This document shows, piece by piece, positions 33,435-42,313 of a DNA stretch of 64,000 bases. The stretch lies in assembly GCA_949290645.1 (NCBI GenBank), contig CASESG010000003.1, positions 62,001 to 126,000 of the forward strand. The letters run 5' to 3'. The stretch comes from an uncultured Bacillota bacterium. GTDB taxonomy: Bacteria; Bacillota_I; Bacilli_A; RFN20; CAG-288. Made by a program: the position numbers and the translations under genes. How positions within the stretch are numbered: the first letter of the stretch is position 1; the number at the start of each line of letters is the position of its first letter. The notes below the pieces were generated by a model. The model was not told the DNA's origin and did no database searches. It worked only from the letters and a program-made list of their open reading frames with translations.

Positions 33435-35666
33435 GTGTCCAAGATGAAAACAGTCGCAATGCCGTTGTTGTTATCTCTGTTGTTTCTGTTGACCATTGGG
33501 GGATGCGACAACGTTTCCTCGAGTTCTTCCAATTCCTCCATTTCCTTGAGTTCATCTAAGAAAGTCATCGTCACCTTCGATAAGGCCGGAGGCACGCAAG
33601 TCGAGCCTCAACAACTGGATGCTGGCGATGTCGTCACCGAGCCGACGGGTGTCGAGAAGGATGGATACGTCATCGATGGCTGGTTCTCCGACGGCGAGGA
33701 ATGGGATTTTGATACCCCTGTCTACGAAGACATGACCCTTGTCGCGAACTGGGTTTCCGACACGAGCGTCGTCAACTTCCTCCTGGATGGCGGCAGCATG
33801 CCCGTGACCTCGGAGACTTACCGGTACGGGGAGTCGGTCGTTCTCCCTATCTCGACGAAAGAAGGCTATGTCTTCACCGGTTGGTACTATGGGGATGAAC
33901 CTGTCCATGACGGCCCTTGGTCCATCCATGGCGATGTCACGCTTCTTGCCACGTGGGCGAAGGAAATGATCTCCTTGAGCTACTTCGATGGAGAGGAGCC
34001 GGTAGGAAAACAAGTCGTCGAGTACGGAAAGCCCTTTGCACTTCTGGACTATTCAAGCATGGGCGTTGGCGTTCGGGGATGGCTTCTGGGCGATGTCGTG
34101 ATTCCCCTCTTGGGCGAGTCCTGGGATTATTCCATCGACGACGCCATTCTTACGCCAGCGTGGGCGGATAAGACCTATTCCTTGTCCGTTCTAGGGATGG
34201 ATGAGGATGAATATACCTGTCCTACAAGTTTCGATATTCAACTCGGAAAGGAGAACCGGCTTCCCGTTCCTGTGGCAGACAATCAAATCGATTGTGGACC
34301 ATTTGTAGGATGGTTCCTGGACGGCAAGAGGGTGTCGGACGAGAATGGTCTTGTCTCTGCAGGCTGGTTTCCGGAGAGCGACGAGAGTGTCCTTGAAGGC
34401 GTCTTTGGCACCCCGATCGAAACCGCCGAGGAATTCGATGCGATCCGAGAAAACTTGGATGGCTTCTACTTCCTGACATCGGATATCGATTTCGGCGGCA
34501 CGGAGTGGATCCCGATTGGGATGGTAGAGGAACCTTTCTCCGGATGTCTTGTCGGTTTCGGCCATGAAGTACGCAATTTCAAGATTACACAGCCAACTTC
34601 ATATGCAGCTCTGTTTGCTTATTGCGAGTCGGCTACCTTCCAAGATTTCACAATATCCGAAGGCGTATTTCGACTTGACGCGCCACTAGGAGAGGATATG
34701 TATTGTGCAGGACTCTGTGCTGTGGCTCAATATACTCTTTTCAGTAGGATTATCTCGGCGGAAAGCAACGTCATCGATGTCAATTTGCGGGGAGGAAGAG
34801 GCTATGTTGCGGGTATCTCTGCAGAAAACGACTATTCTAAGTTTAATGACTGCATTAATCTCTGTAATATATCGTTAGCATCATCTTCATCTTCAGCCAA
34901 TAGTTATGCCTGCAGCATTGGGCAAGGGGATTCCTTTGACAATGTCACATTCATCAATTGCGTGAACTATGGTGACATCACCATCACTTCATCTTCATCT
35001 TCTTCATATTATGGCTATGGTATTGGAGAAGGGTCCAAATTCGTCAATTGCGTGAACTATGGTTATATTGACATTTCCTTCACTTCTTCTTATCTCTCTC
35101 ATGCCAGTGGTATTGGCGATGGTTCCACATTCTCCAATTGCGTGAACTATGGTACTGTTTCCGTTACCGAGACCACTAGTTCGGTTGATTCTACATTGGG
35201 AATAGGGCATGGGTTCAAGTTCTCCTACTGCATCAACATCGGAAATCTTACGGGGTCGCATGTTGGTCTATGTTCTCCAGTGGACTCGCTAGTCTCCCTT
35301 TCTTCAGTACTAAGTTGTTGCACTATGAGAGGGATGAATGAGATCGGTGCCTTGGTCTGGGGTGAGGTTAGCGATTACGATTGCGTCGATTCATACTATT
35401 CTAATTTTGACTTGGGAAGCGGTATAAGGGTCAATACTGACATTGGCAGTTCAGTGAGCATTCAAGACCTGGATGGCGATTTCCTGAGGAATCAGATGTA
35501 TTTCAATCCAGAGATCTGGAACCTTGATGGTGTCGATTTCGAGGCTAGAAGATATCCTTTGCACAAGGGAAAACCATTCGATGACCTGGAACAGTTGAAG
35601 GACGACACGCTCGATATCGAAATCGTTTTCGAAATCCTGGAAGGATGGCCTGTGGAAGAAGCCTAA
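33435..35666 (+). CDS. Mosaic surface lipoprotein with InlB-type repeats and NCVNYG repeats
   Basis: 743 residues from GTG 33435, chosen because AGGAGG lies 7 bases upstream (an ATG follows at 33444). Lipobox IGGC (Cys24), then a Ser-rich linker. Residues 46-105 and 110-172 are two Listeria-Bacteroides (InlB B) repeats, each ending in a Trp (YVIDGWFSDG ... LVANW; YVFTGWYYGD ... LLATW). From about residue 440 the protein changes to tandem repeats of about 30 residues with an NCVNYG core, probably a beta-helix. The first part has core-like GC and the repeat part is AT-rich. Likely a surface adhesin or binding protein; the ligand is unknown. Confidence 0.75.
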   Translation: MSKMKTVAMPLLLSLLFLLTIGGCDNVSSSSSNSSISLSSSKKVIVTFDKAGGTQVEPQQLDAGDVVTEPTGVEKDGYVIDGWFSDGEEWDFDTPVYEDMTLVANWVSDTSVVNFLLDGGSMPVTSETYRYGESVVLPISTKEGYVFTGWYYGDEPVHDGPWSIHGDVTLLATWAKEMISLSYFDGEEPVGKQVVEYGKPFALLDYSSMGVGVRGWLLGDVVIPLLGESWDYSIDDAILTPAWADKTYSLSVLGMDEDEYTCPTSFDIQLGKENRLPVPVADNQIDCGPFVGWFLDGKRVSDENGLVSAGWFPESDESVLEGVFGTPIETAEEFDAIRENLDGFYFLTSDIDFGGTEWIPIGMVEEPFSGCLVGFGHEVRNFKITQPTSYAALFAYCESATFQDFTISEGVFRLDAPLGEDMYCAGLCAVAQYTLFSRIISAESNVIDVNLRGGRGYVAGISAENDYSKFNDCINLCNISLASSSSSANSYACSIGQGDSFDNVTFINCVNYGDITITSSSSSSYYGYGIGEGSKFVNCVNYGYIDISFTSSYLSHASGIGDGSTFSNCVNYGTVSVTETTSSVDSTLGIGHGFKFSYCINIGNLTGSHVGLCSPVDSLVSLSSVLSCCTMRGMNEIGALVWGEVSDYDCVDSYYSNFDLGSGIRVNTDIGSSVSIQDLDGDFLRNQMYFNPEIWNLDGVDFEARRYPLHKGKPFDDLEQLKDDTLDIEIVFEILEGWPVEEA
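34955..35153 (+). repeat. Three direct copies of a 19-base core at 90-base spacing
   Basis: CAATTGCGTGAACTATGGT occurs at 34955, 35045 and 35135, exactly 90 bases apart. It encodes the NCVNYG core of 30-residue protein repeats; two degenerate repeats flank it (INLCN, INIGN). Confidence 0.85.
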
Positions 35667-36098
35667 CTTCTTTTGTTTATATTCGAGCGTGAGCAGGCGT
35701 AAAGGTTAGATGTGGATTCGAAAGGAAGAAGTCGAGCGTAAAACCTAGAATGAACAAATCCATCTAGGACAAGTTTTGTCTTGACGAACATTTGAAAGTT
35801 CGGCTTCTCGGAAGAGGATCCATCAACAGTCTCCTTGAACCACAATTCTGTCCCGACAGTGATGTCACTTTCACTAACACTGACCGAAGCGAGGCCGGGT
35901 TCCGTCAAGCCGTCAGTCACCAGGCGGGGTTCTGAATAACCGCTTTTTTGTGTTATAGACCTGTCTCAATCCGTCGTTTCCAGATTGCTATGAGAGACGA
36001 GATGGTTTCCTCAAGGAAGAATCATTCGTGTTTCTTTCAATAGGATCTCTGTTTCGTGCACCGACTTTCAGCTAAAATGGAGATGAGGTAAAAGAACC
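35667..36098. other. Intergenic region without a supported gene
   Basis: 432 bases. A leftward reading frame at 35663-35920 has no ribosome binding site and no recognisable similarity. It could be a remnant of an inserted gene. No RNA gene or clear terminator is seen. The end carries a TAAAAT box and GAGG for the next gene. Confidence 0.4.
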
Positions 36099-36587
36099 AT
36101 GGAAATGAAACCCACACCCGATTTGGAACGGAAGCGAAAGCAGCACGAGAGGACGAAGCTCGTCTTCAAGATCGTCGGTCCGATCCTCCTTGTCGCCGGG
36201 ATTGCCCTGTTTGTTGCCGGCGCAATCTTGAAGTGCACCGAAGATTATTTCTTCCTTTGCTTCATCGGCATCCCCTGCATCTTCTTCGGCGGCACGTTCA
36301 CGATGCTGGGCTACAGGCGCGAGACGGCGACCTACATGAAGAACGAGACGACACCGGTCCTCAACGAGGCGGCACAGGACCTGAGACCCTCGATGGAGAC
36401 CTTTGCCGACACCATCAAGGGAACGCGCGTCTGTCCCCATTGCGGAGCCAAGGCCGATCCCGATGCCCGCTTCTGCGACCATTGCGGAAAGGAACTGATC
36501 CGGGTCTGTCCGAAGTGCCAGGAGAAGAACGATGCCGATGCGACCTATTGCAAGAATTGCGGGACGAAGCTCGGGAAAGAGGAATGA
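36099..36587 (+). CDS. Membrane protein with C-terminal double zinc ribbon
   Basis: 162 residues. Two hydrophobic segments (about 24-45 and 50-70) are followed by a cytoplasmic-type tail with two zinc ribbons: CPHCG ... CDHCG (about 112-130) and CPKCQ ... CKNCG (about 136-155). Such DZR domains usually mediate protein contacts. GAGG lies 10 bases before the ATG. The gene is followed by the degV promoter. The role is unknown. Confidence 0.7.
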   Translation: MEMKPTPDLERKRKQHERTKLVFKIVGPILLVAGIALFVAGAILKCTEDYFFLCFIGIPCIFFGGTFTMLGYRRETATYMKNETTPVLNEAAQDLRPSMETFADTIKGTRVCPHCGAKADPDARFCDHCGKELIRVCPKCQEKNDADATYCKNCGTKLGKEE

Positions 36588-36593
36588 GTCTGT

Positions 36594-36621
36594 TTGGAAT
36601 CCGGCCGTTTTTAGATATAAT
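36594..36621 (+). promoter_or_regulatory. Promoter of degV
   Basis: TTGGAA (36594-36599), a 16-base spacer and a perfect TATAAT (36616-36621). Confidence 0.65.
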
Positions 36622-36653
36622 AATGCCCGATGTCTCACCGAAAGGAGAATGAA

Positions 36654-37535
36654 ATGAAGATTGGAATCGTGACGGACGACAACTCCGGTTTTCCGCAGGA
36701 AATCAGCAAGAAGCTTGGACTATACGTGATACCGATGCCGATCGTGATCGACGGCAAGGACTATTTCGAGAACCGAACCATCACTAGCGACGAGTTCTAC
36801 AAGCTCCAGGCCGAAGGGCATTCGATCCACACCGCCCAGCCGATGATAAGGGACTTCTACAAGATCTGGGACGAAGCCCTCAAGGAGAACGACCAGATCC
36901 TCTTCATCGGCATGTCCTCGGGACTCACCGGTGCGATCGACACGGCAAAGACCCTCGCCATGGACGACAAATACTCCGGGAAGGTCTTCGTCGTCGACAA
37001 CCACCGCATTTCCGTCACCCTTCGCCACTCCATCTACGATGCCCTGGCGATGATCAAGGAAGGACTCTCCGCCCAGGAGATCCAGTGGGAATTGGAAGCC
37101 CGGGCCAAGGAATCCATGATCTACATCATGGTCGATACCCTGGAATACCTCAAGAGAGGCGGAAGGATCACCCCCGCCGCTGCCGCCTTGGGCTCGGTCC
37201 TCAACATCAAGCCGGTCCTCAAGATCGAAGGCGGAAAGCTCGATGCCAAGAGCAAGCAGCTTGGTGCCCAGAGAGCCTGCGCCAACATGATCAAGTTCAT
37301 GAAGGACGATCTGGAAGGCATGTTCAAGGGCAAGGAGAACCTCGCTTTCGCCATCGCCTATACCCACAACCTCGAGAAGGCAAAGCTCTTCCGGAAGCAG
37401 GTCAGCGAGAACTTCCACGTCCCCGAGGAAAAGATCATGATGGATCCACTCTCCCTCTCTGTCGCTGTCCACATCGGGCCTGGAGCTTTGGCCATCGCCT
37501 GCTCCGAGCTCTATTCGAAAGACGAAATCCAGTAA
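36654..37535 (+). CDS. DegV family fatty-acid-binding protein
   Basis: 293 residues. The EDD fold is recognised from IVTDDNSGF at the N-terminus, FIGMSSGLTGA around residue 85 (acyl carboxylate contacts) and YLKRGGRI near the middle. Known members (FakB-like) bind a fatty acid for phosphorylation by FakA kinase, feeding phospholipid synthesis. No fakA gene is in the window. The start at 36654 follows AAAGGAG by 6 bases. The gene has its own promoter and terminator. Confidence 0.92.
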   Translation: MKIGIVTDDNSGFPQEISKKLGLYVIPMPIVIDGKDYFENRTITSDEFYKLQAEGHSIHTAQPMIRDFYKIWDEALKENDQILFIGMSSGLTGAIDTAKTLAMDDKYSGKVFVVDNHRISVTLRHSIYDALAMIKEGLSAQEIQWELEARAKESMIYIMVDTLEYLKRGGRITPAAAALGSVLNIKPVLKIEGGKLDAKSKQLGAQRACANMIKFMKDDLEGMFKGKENLAFAIAYTHNLEKAKLFRKQVSENFHVPEEKIMMDPLSLSVAVHIGPGALAIACSELYSKDEIQ

Positions 37536-37548
37536 GACTCAAGATTCA

Positions 37549-37576
37549 TGGCCACGGCACGACCGCGGCCTTTTTT
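37549..37576 (+). terminator. Terminator of degV
   Basis: GGCCACGG / CCGCGGCC stem with one A-C mismatch and loop CACGA, followed by six T. Confidence 0.75.
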
Positions 37577-37582
37577 CATCAG

Positions 37583-37607
37583 AAAAGCCGCCTTTGGGGC
37601 GGCTTTT
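37583..37607. terminator. Bidirectional terminator, mainly for the leftward membrane protein gene
   Basis: AAAAGCCGCC pairs with GGCGGCTTTT, giving T-runs on both strands; it lies 20 bases beyond the stop at 37628. Confidence 0.7.
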
Positions 37608-37627
37608 GAAGTCTTAATCGATTGGAA

Positions 37628-38233
37628 CTATTCCGACTTGGGGCCCAGAAGCGTGGCGACGGCCATCAGGATCGAAGCGGCGATAGCGAAGACTCCCGTG
37701 AGGATTCCGCCGACCATCAGGCCGGATTTCATCGTGAAGCCCAGGATTTCTTCCGTGCTGGTCTTGATCTCGGCGAAATTCGGCGCGAAGAAGGCCATCA
37801 CGCCACCGGCGACCAAGGCCAGGACGGCGACAAGTCCGACTCCCTTCTTGAGGCCGACGTTCTTCTTTCCCCAGGAGAAGAGGAAGTAGAGCAGGGCCAA
37901 CAGGGCTCCGACGGCCAGAAGGATGAAGGCGATCATGACTCCCGTGTTGGGCTCGATCTTCAGCGCGTCGCCGAACTCGTCGGGGAGCAGGTCCACCAAG
38001 TTGCTGGATTCCCCGTCGAGGGTCATGCTGACGACAGGTTCGCCGCCGAAGGCCATCGCGAAGCCGGAGAGCGTCGCGGCGGCCGCGATCTCCTTGCCCA
38101 GAACTGTGCCGCTCACCGTCTGTCCGACGAACGGTGTCGTCATCAGGATGATGGCCAGGATGGCGAGGGCGAGGCCGGCGAGAGAAAAGATGAGCTTGAA
38201 GAACTTTCGGAAGAAGCCAGATTTCTTTGCCAT
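37628..38233 (-). CDS. Four-helix membrane protein of unknown function
   Basis: 201 residues from ATG 38231-38233, preceded by AAGGAG. Hydrophobic segments lie near residues 17-35, 95-115, 125-145 and 165-190, with an extracellular-type loop of about 60 residues after the first helix. The layout is claudin/tetraspan-like but no family is recognised. An extended -10 (TG-C-TATAAT, 38262-38270) with AAGGAG downstream marks a short leader. Monocistronic. Confidence 0.65.
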   Translation of the reverse strand: MAKKSGFFRKFFKLIFSLAGLALAILAIILMTTPFVGQTVSGTVLGKEIAAAATLSGFAMAFGGEPVVSMTLDGESSNLVDLLPDEFGDALKIEPNTGVMIAFILLAVGALLALLYFLFSWGKKNVGLKKGVGLVAVLALVAGGVMAFFAPNFAEIKTSTEEILGFTMKSGLMVGGILTGVFAIAASILMAVATLLGPKSE

Positions 38234-38355
38234 AATTAAGATCTCCTTGATTATTGACTCCATTATAGCAAGTGAGCGATGGGGGAGACACAAAAATCGA
38301 AAAAAATAACGAAACATTCGCACATTCCCTTTCGACTGTGCTATGATTTCCTTGT

Positions 38356-38513
38356 ACTTTACAGCGGGACTGCGAAAGCAGTTGAGAAGGTTCAAACCTG
38401 ACGCTTGGAACCTGTTGGTCAAGACCATCGTAGGGAGTGAAGTCCATCGCTTGAAACAAACAAGAGATCACTTTGCCTGCTTGGTGCCTTGACCTTGGGT
38501 CAGGGCGCTTTTC
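38356..38513 (+). promoter_or_regulatory. TPP (thiamine pyrophosphate) riboswitch with terminator
   Basis: Aptamer 38356-38443: ACTT/AAGT closing stem, AGCG/CGCT P2, ACTGC-GAAA-GCAGT P3, the TTGAGA pyrimidine-sensing motif, then TTGGAACCTG, P4 TGGTC/GACCA and TCGTAGGGA, all in THI-element order. The expression platform at 38486-38513 has GCC-T-TGACC pairing GGTCA-G-GGC, followed by GCTTTTC. A TG-C-TATGAT extended -10 lies at 38339-38347. Binding of TPP should reduce expression of the downstream thiamine transporter. Confidence 0.93.
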
Positions 38514-38534
38514 ATGCCCGGAAAGGATCTCTTT

Positions 38535-39524
38535 ATGGAACGACATTCGACAAGGACGGAGAACAACAGAGCCATCATCTCCATGGTCACCAGCGCTATG
38601 ATGCTGGCGCTGGCCCTTCTGACGGACTTCATCTGCAACTACATCCCTGGCCTGAACTGGCCAAACGGCGGGACGATCACCCCGGCGATGCTTCCCCTGT
38701 TTCTGACCGGGTTGATCTGCGGACCTCTCTGGGGCTTTGGGGTCTCCTTCCTCTTCGGGCTTCTCTCCTTCTTCATCAGCGGATGGGGATACAACTGGTG
38801 CTCCGTGCTTCTGGACTACATCCTGGGCTTTTCGGTCTGTGGCGTCTGCGGATTCTTCTCCCGCTTCTTTCATCGGAAGGAAATCGGTTTTCCGATTCTC
38901 TCCATGATCTTGGCCGGAATCCTGCGCTTCATCTGCTCCTTCTTCTCCGGCTGCCTTGTTATGTGGGACGCAAACGGATCCTCTTTCCTCGAACCTCACT
39001 TCGATGCGGGAACGGTGACCTATTCCGCGGTCTATAACCTCGGCTACATCATCCCCTGCATCGTGATCTCGATCGTCCTCTTCGTCTTCTTGGCCAAGCC
39101 ACTCTTTGTCGTGATGGACGACCCTCGCTTCAAGGACCTCAATCCCGACGCGGAAGAGAAGACTTCCGGTGTCTTGGGACGTTTCGATCTGGAGACCATC
39201 TCGCCCTTCCTCGGAATTGGCATGGTCCTTCTCTCTGCCCTGTCCTTTATTCCGACCATCCACTATGCGGTCGACGGAAGCGAATATGTCGTCGACTTCC
39301 TGGCATTCTCCTATGTCTCCCTCATCATCGGCGTCCTTCTTCTCGCCTATGGCATCTTCCTTCTCTTCGTCAAGAAGGAATACGAGAAGAACGGTATCCT
39401 TGCCAAGATCTTTCCCAGCCGTCTTGTCCTTGCCATCGTCCTTGTCGTCTTGGCTGTCTTGACGATCGTTCTCTCCGGCGTCTCTCTCTATCTCCACTAC
39501 GCCGTCTATCTCCCCTTGGAATAG
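38535..39524 (+). CDS. thiT: Thiamine ECF transporter S component ThiT with C-terminal extension
   Basis: 329 residues from ATG 38535, chosen over ATG 38514 because GGAAAGGA precedes it. Residues 15-190 are ThiT: GWGYNWCSVLLDYILGF, RFICSFFSGCLVMW and TYSAVYNLGYIIP carry the aromatic thiamine-site pattern. It binds thiamine and works with a shared EcfAAT energising module encoded elsewhere. The TPP riboswitch upstream confirms the vitamin. Unusually, about 130 further residues follow, with three more hydrophobic segments (around 222-245, 255-280, 298-322); normal ThiT is under 220 residues. Confidence 0.9.
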   Translation: MERHSTRTENNRAIISMVTSAMMLALALLTDFICNYIPGLNWPNGGTITPAMLPLFLTGLICGPLWGFGVSFLFGLLSFFISGWGYNWCSVLLDYILGFSVCGVCGFFSRFFHRKEIGFPILSMILAGILRFICSFFSGCLVMWDANGSSFLEPHFDAGTVTYSAVYNLGYIIPCIVISIVLFVFLAKPLFVVMDDPRFKDLNPDAEEKTSGVLGRFDLETISPFLGIGMVLLSALSFIPTIHYAVDGSEYVVDFLAFSYVSLIIGVLLLAYGIFLLFVKKEYEKNGILAKIFPSRLVLAIVLVVLAVLTIVLSGVSLYLHYAVYLPLE

Positions 39525-39531
39525 AGATGAC

Positions 39532-39560
39532 TTGTCCTTCCTACCTCCTTTCCCTATAAT
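39532..39560 (+). promoter_or_regulatory. Promoter of the mgtC-like gene
   Basis: TTGTCC (39532-39537), 17-base spacer, TATAAT (39555-39560). Confidence 0.65.
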
Positions 39561-39593
39561 GGTATCCACATCTTATTTTGGCAGGAGGCAGAT

Positions 39594-40319
39594 ATGGATC
39601 AGTGGCTTTTGTTCATTGCGGAACAGGACCTTTGGGGACTTCCCGTCTTCATCCTTTTCACAACCCTCATCAGCGGAATCCTCTCCGGCATCATCGGCTT
39701 CGAGAGGGAAATCCGCGGACAGTCCGCTGGACTGAGAACCCATGTCCTATTGGCCGTCGGTTCGGCCGTGATGATGTCCATATCCATCTTCGCCATCCAG
39801 GCGACCGGAGTCGAGTTTGACGCTTCCCGGATCGGAGCCGGTGTCGTCTCCGGCATCGGATTCCTCTGCGCCGGATGCATCATCCGCACCCACTCCTCCA
39901 TCAAGGGACTGACGACCTCGGCGACCTTGTGGATCTGCGGCGGCTTGGGTCTGGCCTGCGGGGCTGGATTCGTGGTCGAGGCCTTGATCGCAACCTTGGT
40001 CTCTCTCTTCTTCCTTCTGGGCCTTGTCCATCTCGAGAAGGCCCTCGACCGGAAGGCGCCCACTGTCCTCATCCGCTGCGACGGCGACCTTGCCATCCTC
40101 TCCTTGATCCATCAGGAAGCGGACACGCTCAAGCTCACCATCAAGGACATCCACTCCAGGAACTTCGAGCAGAATGGCTATCCCGGAATGGAGGTCATCG
40201 TCGTCTTCGCCTTCAAGTCGACCCACTTCTCCGTCGAGGAGTTTCTGGAGCACTTCCAGCACCTGGAGAAGGTCCGCTATTGCCGCCTTGGCAAGTTTGC
40301 GGAGGATTTCAGGGAATGA
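39594..40319 (+). CDS. MgtC/SapB family membrane protein
   Basis: 241 residues. Five hydrophobic segments at residues 15-150 carry the MgtC signature: GFEREIRGQSAGLRTHVLL and then GIGFLCAGCIIR and GLTTSATLWICGGLGLACGAG. The C-terminal cytoplasmic domain (about 155-241) looks like an ACT-type fold. MgtC proteins affect magnesium limitation survival and membrane energetics; they are not proven Mg2+ pumps. GGCAGGAGG precedes the ATG. The next gene starts inside its stop codon. Confidence 0.9.
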   Translation: MDQWLLFIAEQDLWGLPVFILFTTLISGILSGIIGFEREIRGQSAGLRTHVLLAVGSAVMMSISIFAIQATGVEFDASRIGAGVVSGIGFLCAGCIIRTHSSIKGLTTSATLWICGGLGLACGAGFVVEALIATLVSLFFLLGLVHLEKALDRKAPTVLIRCDGDLAILSLIHQEADTLKLTIKDIHSRNFEQNGYPGMEVIVVFAFKSTHFSVEEFLEHFQHLEKVRYCRLGKFAEDFRE

Positions 40320-40996
40320 AGATCCACAACTGCTATTTTCAGGACAAGGTCTACAAGGAGATGATCTCCCTTCACGATGTCTTTCTGATGCTAGGAAGGA
40401 AGCATGAACTCGTTCTTGAGACCTCTCCGGAAGTCGGGGTATCGGATTGGCAAGGGATAAGCGACGCTCCTCTTTCCTTCACGATTGAAGGAAAGAAATT
40501 CCACATCGATCTGACCAAGGAGACGAAAGAGAGGGAGGTCAAGATCGTCCTTTCCTCCAAGGAGAACGACTTCTCCGAATGGTTCCTTCTTCATCTCTTT
40601 TCTCCCATCAGGAAGGAGGATCTCTACGGGACGTATCGTTGCTTGGACAACAAGAGACAGGTCCTGGTCCTCGGGGAGAAGAAAACCTCGCTTGACCTTG
40701 ACGACCTGGCCGATGACTTGAAGGCATATGAAAGCGACGGTTTTTCCTTCGATCCTCTGTCGATGGAGATCTCCCTCAAGCTGAAGGAACAGGCCGTGGA
40801 TGGTGTGACGTTTGTCGCCCATCCCGACTTCCTCTACTCTCCCAAGAGAAAGACCATCGTCGGAGCCTGTAGCCTCGAGGCCTATTCCGAGGAGGGAAGG
40901 GATGAGATCTATCTCATCGGAGACGGGGACGAGGACTCGACGATCGAGAGAAGTTCCTTCCTACTCGCGGACAAGGAAGAGGGGATCACTCACTGA
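40316..40996 (+). CDS. Hypothetical protein coupled to the mgtC-like gene
   Basis: 226 residues, soluble, not recognised. It starts with an ATGA overlap on the MgtC-like gene, so the two are translated together. Its last 36 bases overlap the end of the convergent GH13 gene. Beta-rich pattern with many Lys/Asp; no cysteine-rich or catalytic motif is seen. Confidence 0.6.
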   Translation: MKIHNCYFQDKVYKEMISLHDVFLMLGRKHELVLETSPEVGVSDWQGISDAPLSFTIEGKKFHIDLTKETKEREVKIVLSSKENDFSEWFLLHLFSPIRKEDLYGTYRCLDNKRQVLVLGEKKTSLDLDDLADDLKAYESDGFSFDPLSMEISLKLKEQAVDGVTFVAHPDFLYSPKRKTIVGACSLEAYSEEGRDEIYLIGDGDEDSTIERSSFLLADKEEGITH

Positions 40997-42247
40997 CAAT
41001 CCATCCTCCGAGACAAGAACTTCCTTTCCGCTGAGAAGATCCTTGTACTTCCCTGTGGGGAGATGTTCGAAAGAGACCTTCTCCTTCTTGGTGGAGAGAT
41101 TGAAAAGGCCGTAGACTTCTCTCTCCAAAGAGACGTTCTTGGCAAGAAGGACATGTCCTTGCGCCTCGAGATAGAGGGTCGCAAGGATTTTTTCTTGGAA
41201 ACTTCCTTTCTTCCACTCGACAAGCTTTTGGAAGAGTTCTTCGTAGTCCTTCTCCGGCTTGGGGAAGGAGAGCATCTCCTGTTCGAAGAGGGACGGGAGA
41301 TGCTTTTCTTGGCACTCCTCTCCGAAGTAGACGAAGGCCGGCCCTCTCTCGAAGAAGGTGAAGGCAAGAAGGTTTCTTGCCAAGAGAGGACTGTCGTGGT
41401 AGGAGTTGATCCTTCGGCGGTCGTGGTTTTCGACACAGCGGGTGAGGAAGTGATCCTGTGGGATTGTGGCCTCCTCCAGCTTCAGGGCGACAAGGGCGGA
41501 ACTGAGGTCTTCTTCCCTGAGGGAGAGGAGATAGTTCTCCAGAAAGGCGAAGGAGGCATAGGGATAGAGGAAGTCGATTCCGTTTTCGACGAGTTCGGCA
41601 TTGGTGAGAGTTCTGACACCCTTGGAGCGGAGGAAGTTGAGGAAGTCCGTGTCGATGCATTCGGCAAGGAAGATACACTCCTCGCCGAGCTTTTCCCGAG
41701 CAAGCCGATAGAAGGAAGAGGGAAGAAGAGAGGCGACATCGAAGCGGAAGCCGTCGATTCCTAGTCCTTGGTATTTGAGAAGATAGGAGACGAGAAGGTC
41801 GTCCAGTCCTTCCTTGGAATGGTCGAGGTCATAGACATCGCTCCAGGCTCCGGCCTTGTTGCCGAAGTTTCCGTCCTTGTCCTTGTAGAAGTATTCGGGA
41901 TGCTCCTTCAGGAGGACGCTGTCCCGTGCGGTGTGGTTGTAGACGACATCCAGGATCACCTTCATGCCCAGAAGGTGGGCCTTCTCGCAGAGCTTCTTGA
42001 AGTCCTCCTCCGTCCCGAGACTTGGATCGATTTCACCATAGTCCTCGATCGCGTAGGGAGAGCCTAAACTTCCCTTCCGTCCAACTTTTCCGATCGTCTG
42101 GATGGGCATCAGGTAGAGGATGTCCGCACCGAGATCGTGGATTCTCTTCAGGTCGTCCTTGACATCCCTCAAGGTTCCATGAGGAGGGTAGTCCCTCACG
42201 AAGACCTGATAGAGCACTTTCGTCAGAAGTTCTTTCTTTGCCTGCAT
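40961..42247 (-). CDS. GH13 alpha-amylase family glycosidase
   Basis: 428 residues without signal peptide, so cytoplasmic. GH13 regions: DVVYNH (100-105), GFRFDV with nucleophile Asp170, AECID with acid/base Glu196 and ENHD with Asp276. A beta-sandwich C-terminal domain begins near 350. It likely acts on maltodextrins alongside MalQ, encoded divergently from here. The ribosome binding site is weak (AAAGGGAAA). The gene converges on, and overlaps by 36 bases, the hypothetical gene ending at 40996. The exact specificity (amylase, maltogenic or other) is not clear. Confidence 0.87.
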   Translation of the reverse strand: MQAKKELLTKVLYQVFVRDYPPHGTLRDVKDDLKRIHDLGADILYLMPIQTIGKVGRKGSLGSPYAIEDYGEIDPSLGTEEDFKKLCEKAHLLGMKVILDVVYNHTARDSVLLKEHPEYFYKDKDGNFGNKAGAWSDVYDLDHSKEGLDDLLVSYLLKYQGLGIDGFRFDVASLLPSSFYRLAREKLGEECIFLAECIDTDFLNFLRSKGVRTLTNAELVENGIDFLYPYASFAFLENYLLSLREEDLSSALVALKLEEATIPQDHFLTRCVENHDRRRINSYHDSPLLARNLLAFTFFERGPAFVYFGEECQEKHLPSLFEQEMLSFPKPEKDYEELFQKLVEWKKGSFQEKILATLYLEAQGHVLLAKNVSLEREVYGLFNLSTKKEKVSFEHLPTGKYKDLLSGKEVLVSEDGLSVSDPLFLVRE

Positions 42248-42313
42248 CTTTTTTTCCCTTTCTTTTCAAGCTATCATATTTCCAGCATAAGTTTACAATG
42301 AAACGAGGACAAC

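Noticed and set aside
34860-35220. The 90-base repeats as a CRISPR array
   Set aside because: The repeats are in-frame coding repeats of a surface protein; there are no unique spacers between identical palindromic repeats and no cas genes.
35663-35920. Leftward 85-codon frame as a gene
   Set aside because: No ribosome binding site, no recognisable similarity, and it overlaps the end of the lipoprotein gene.
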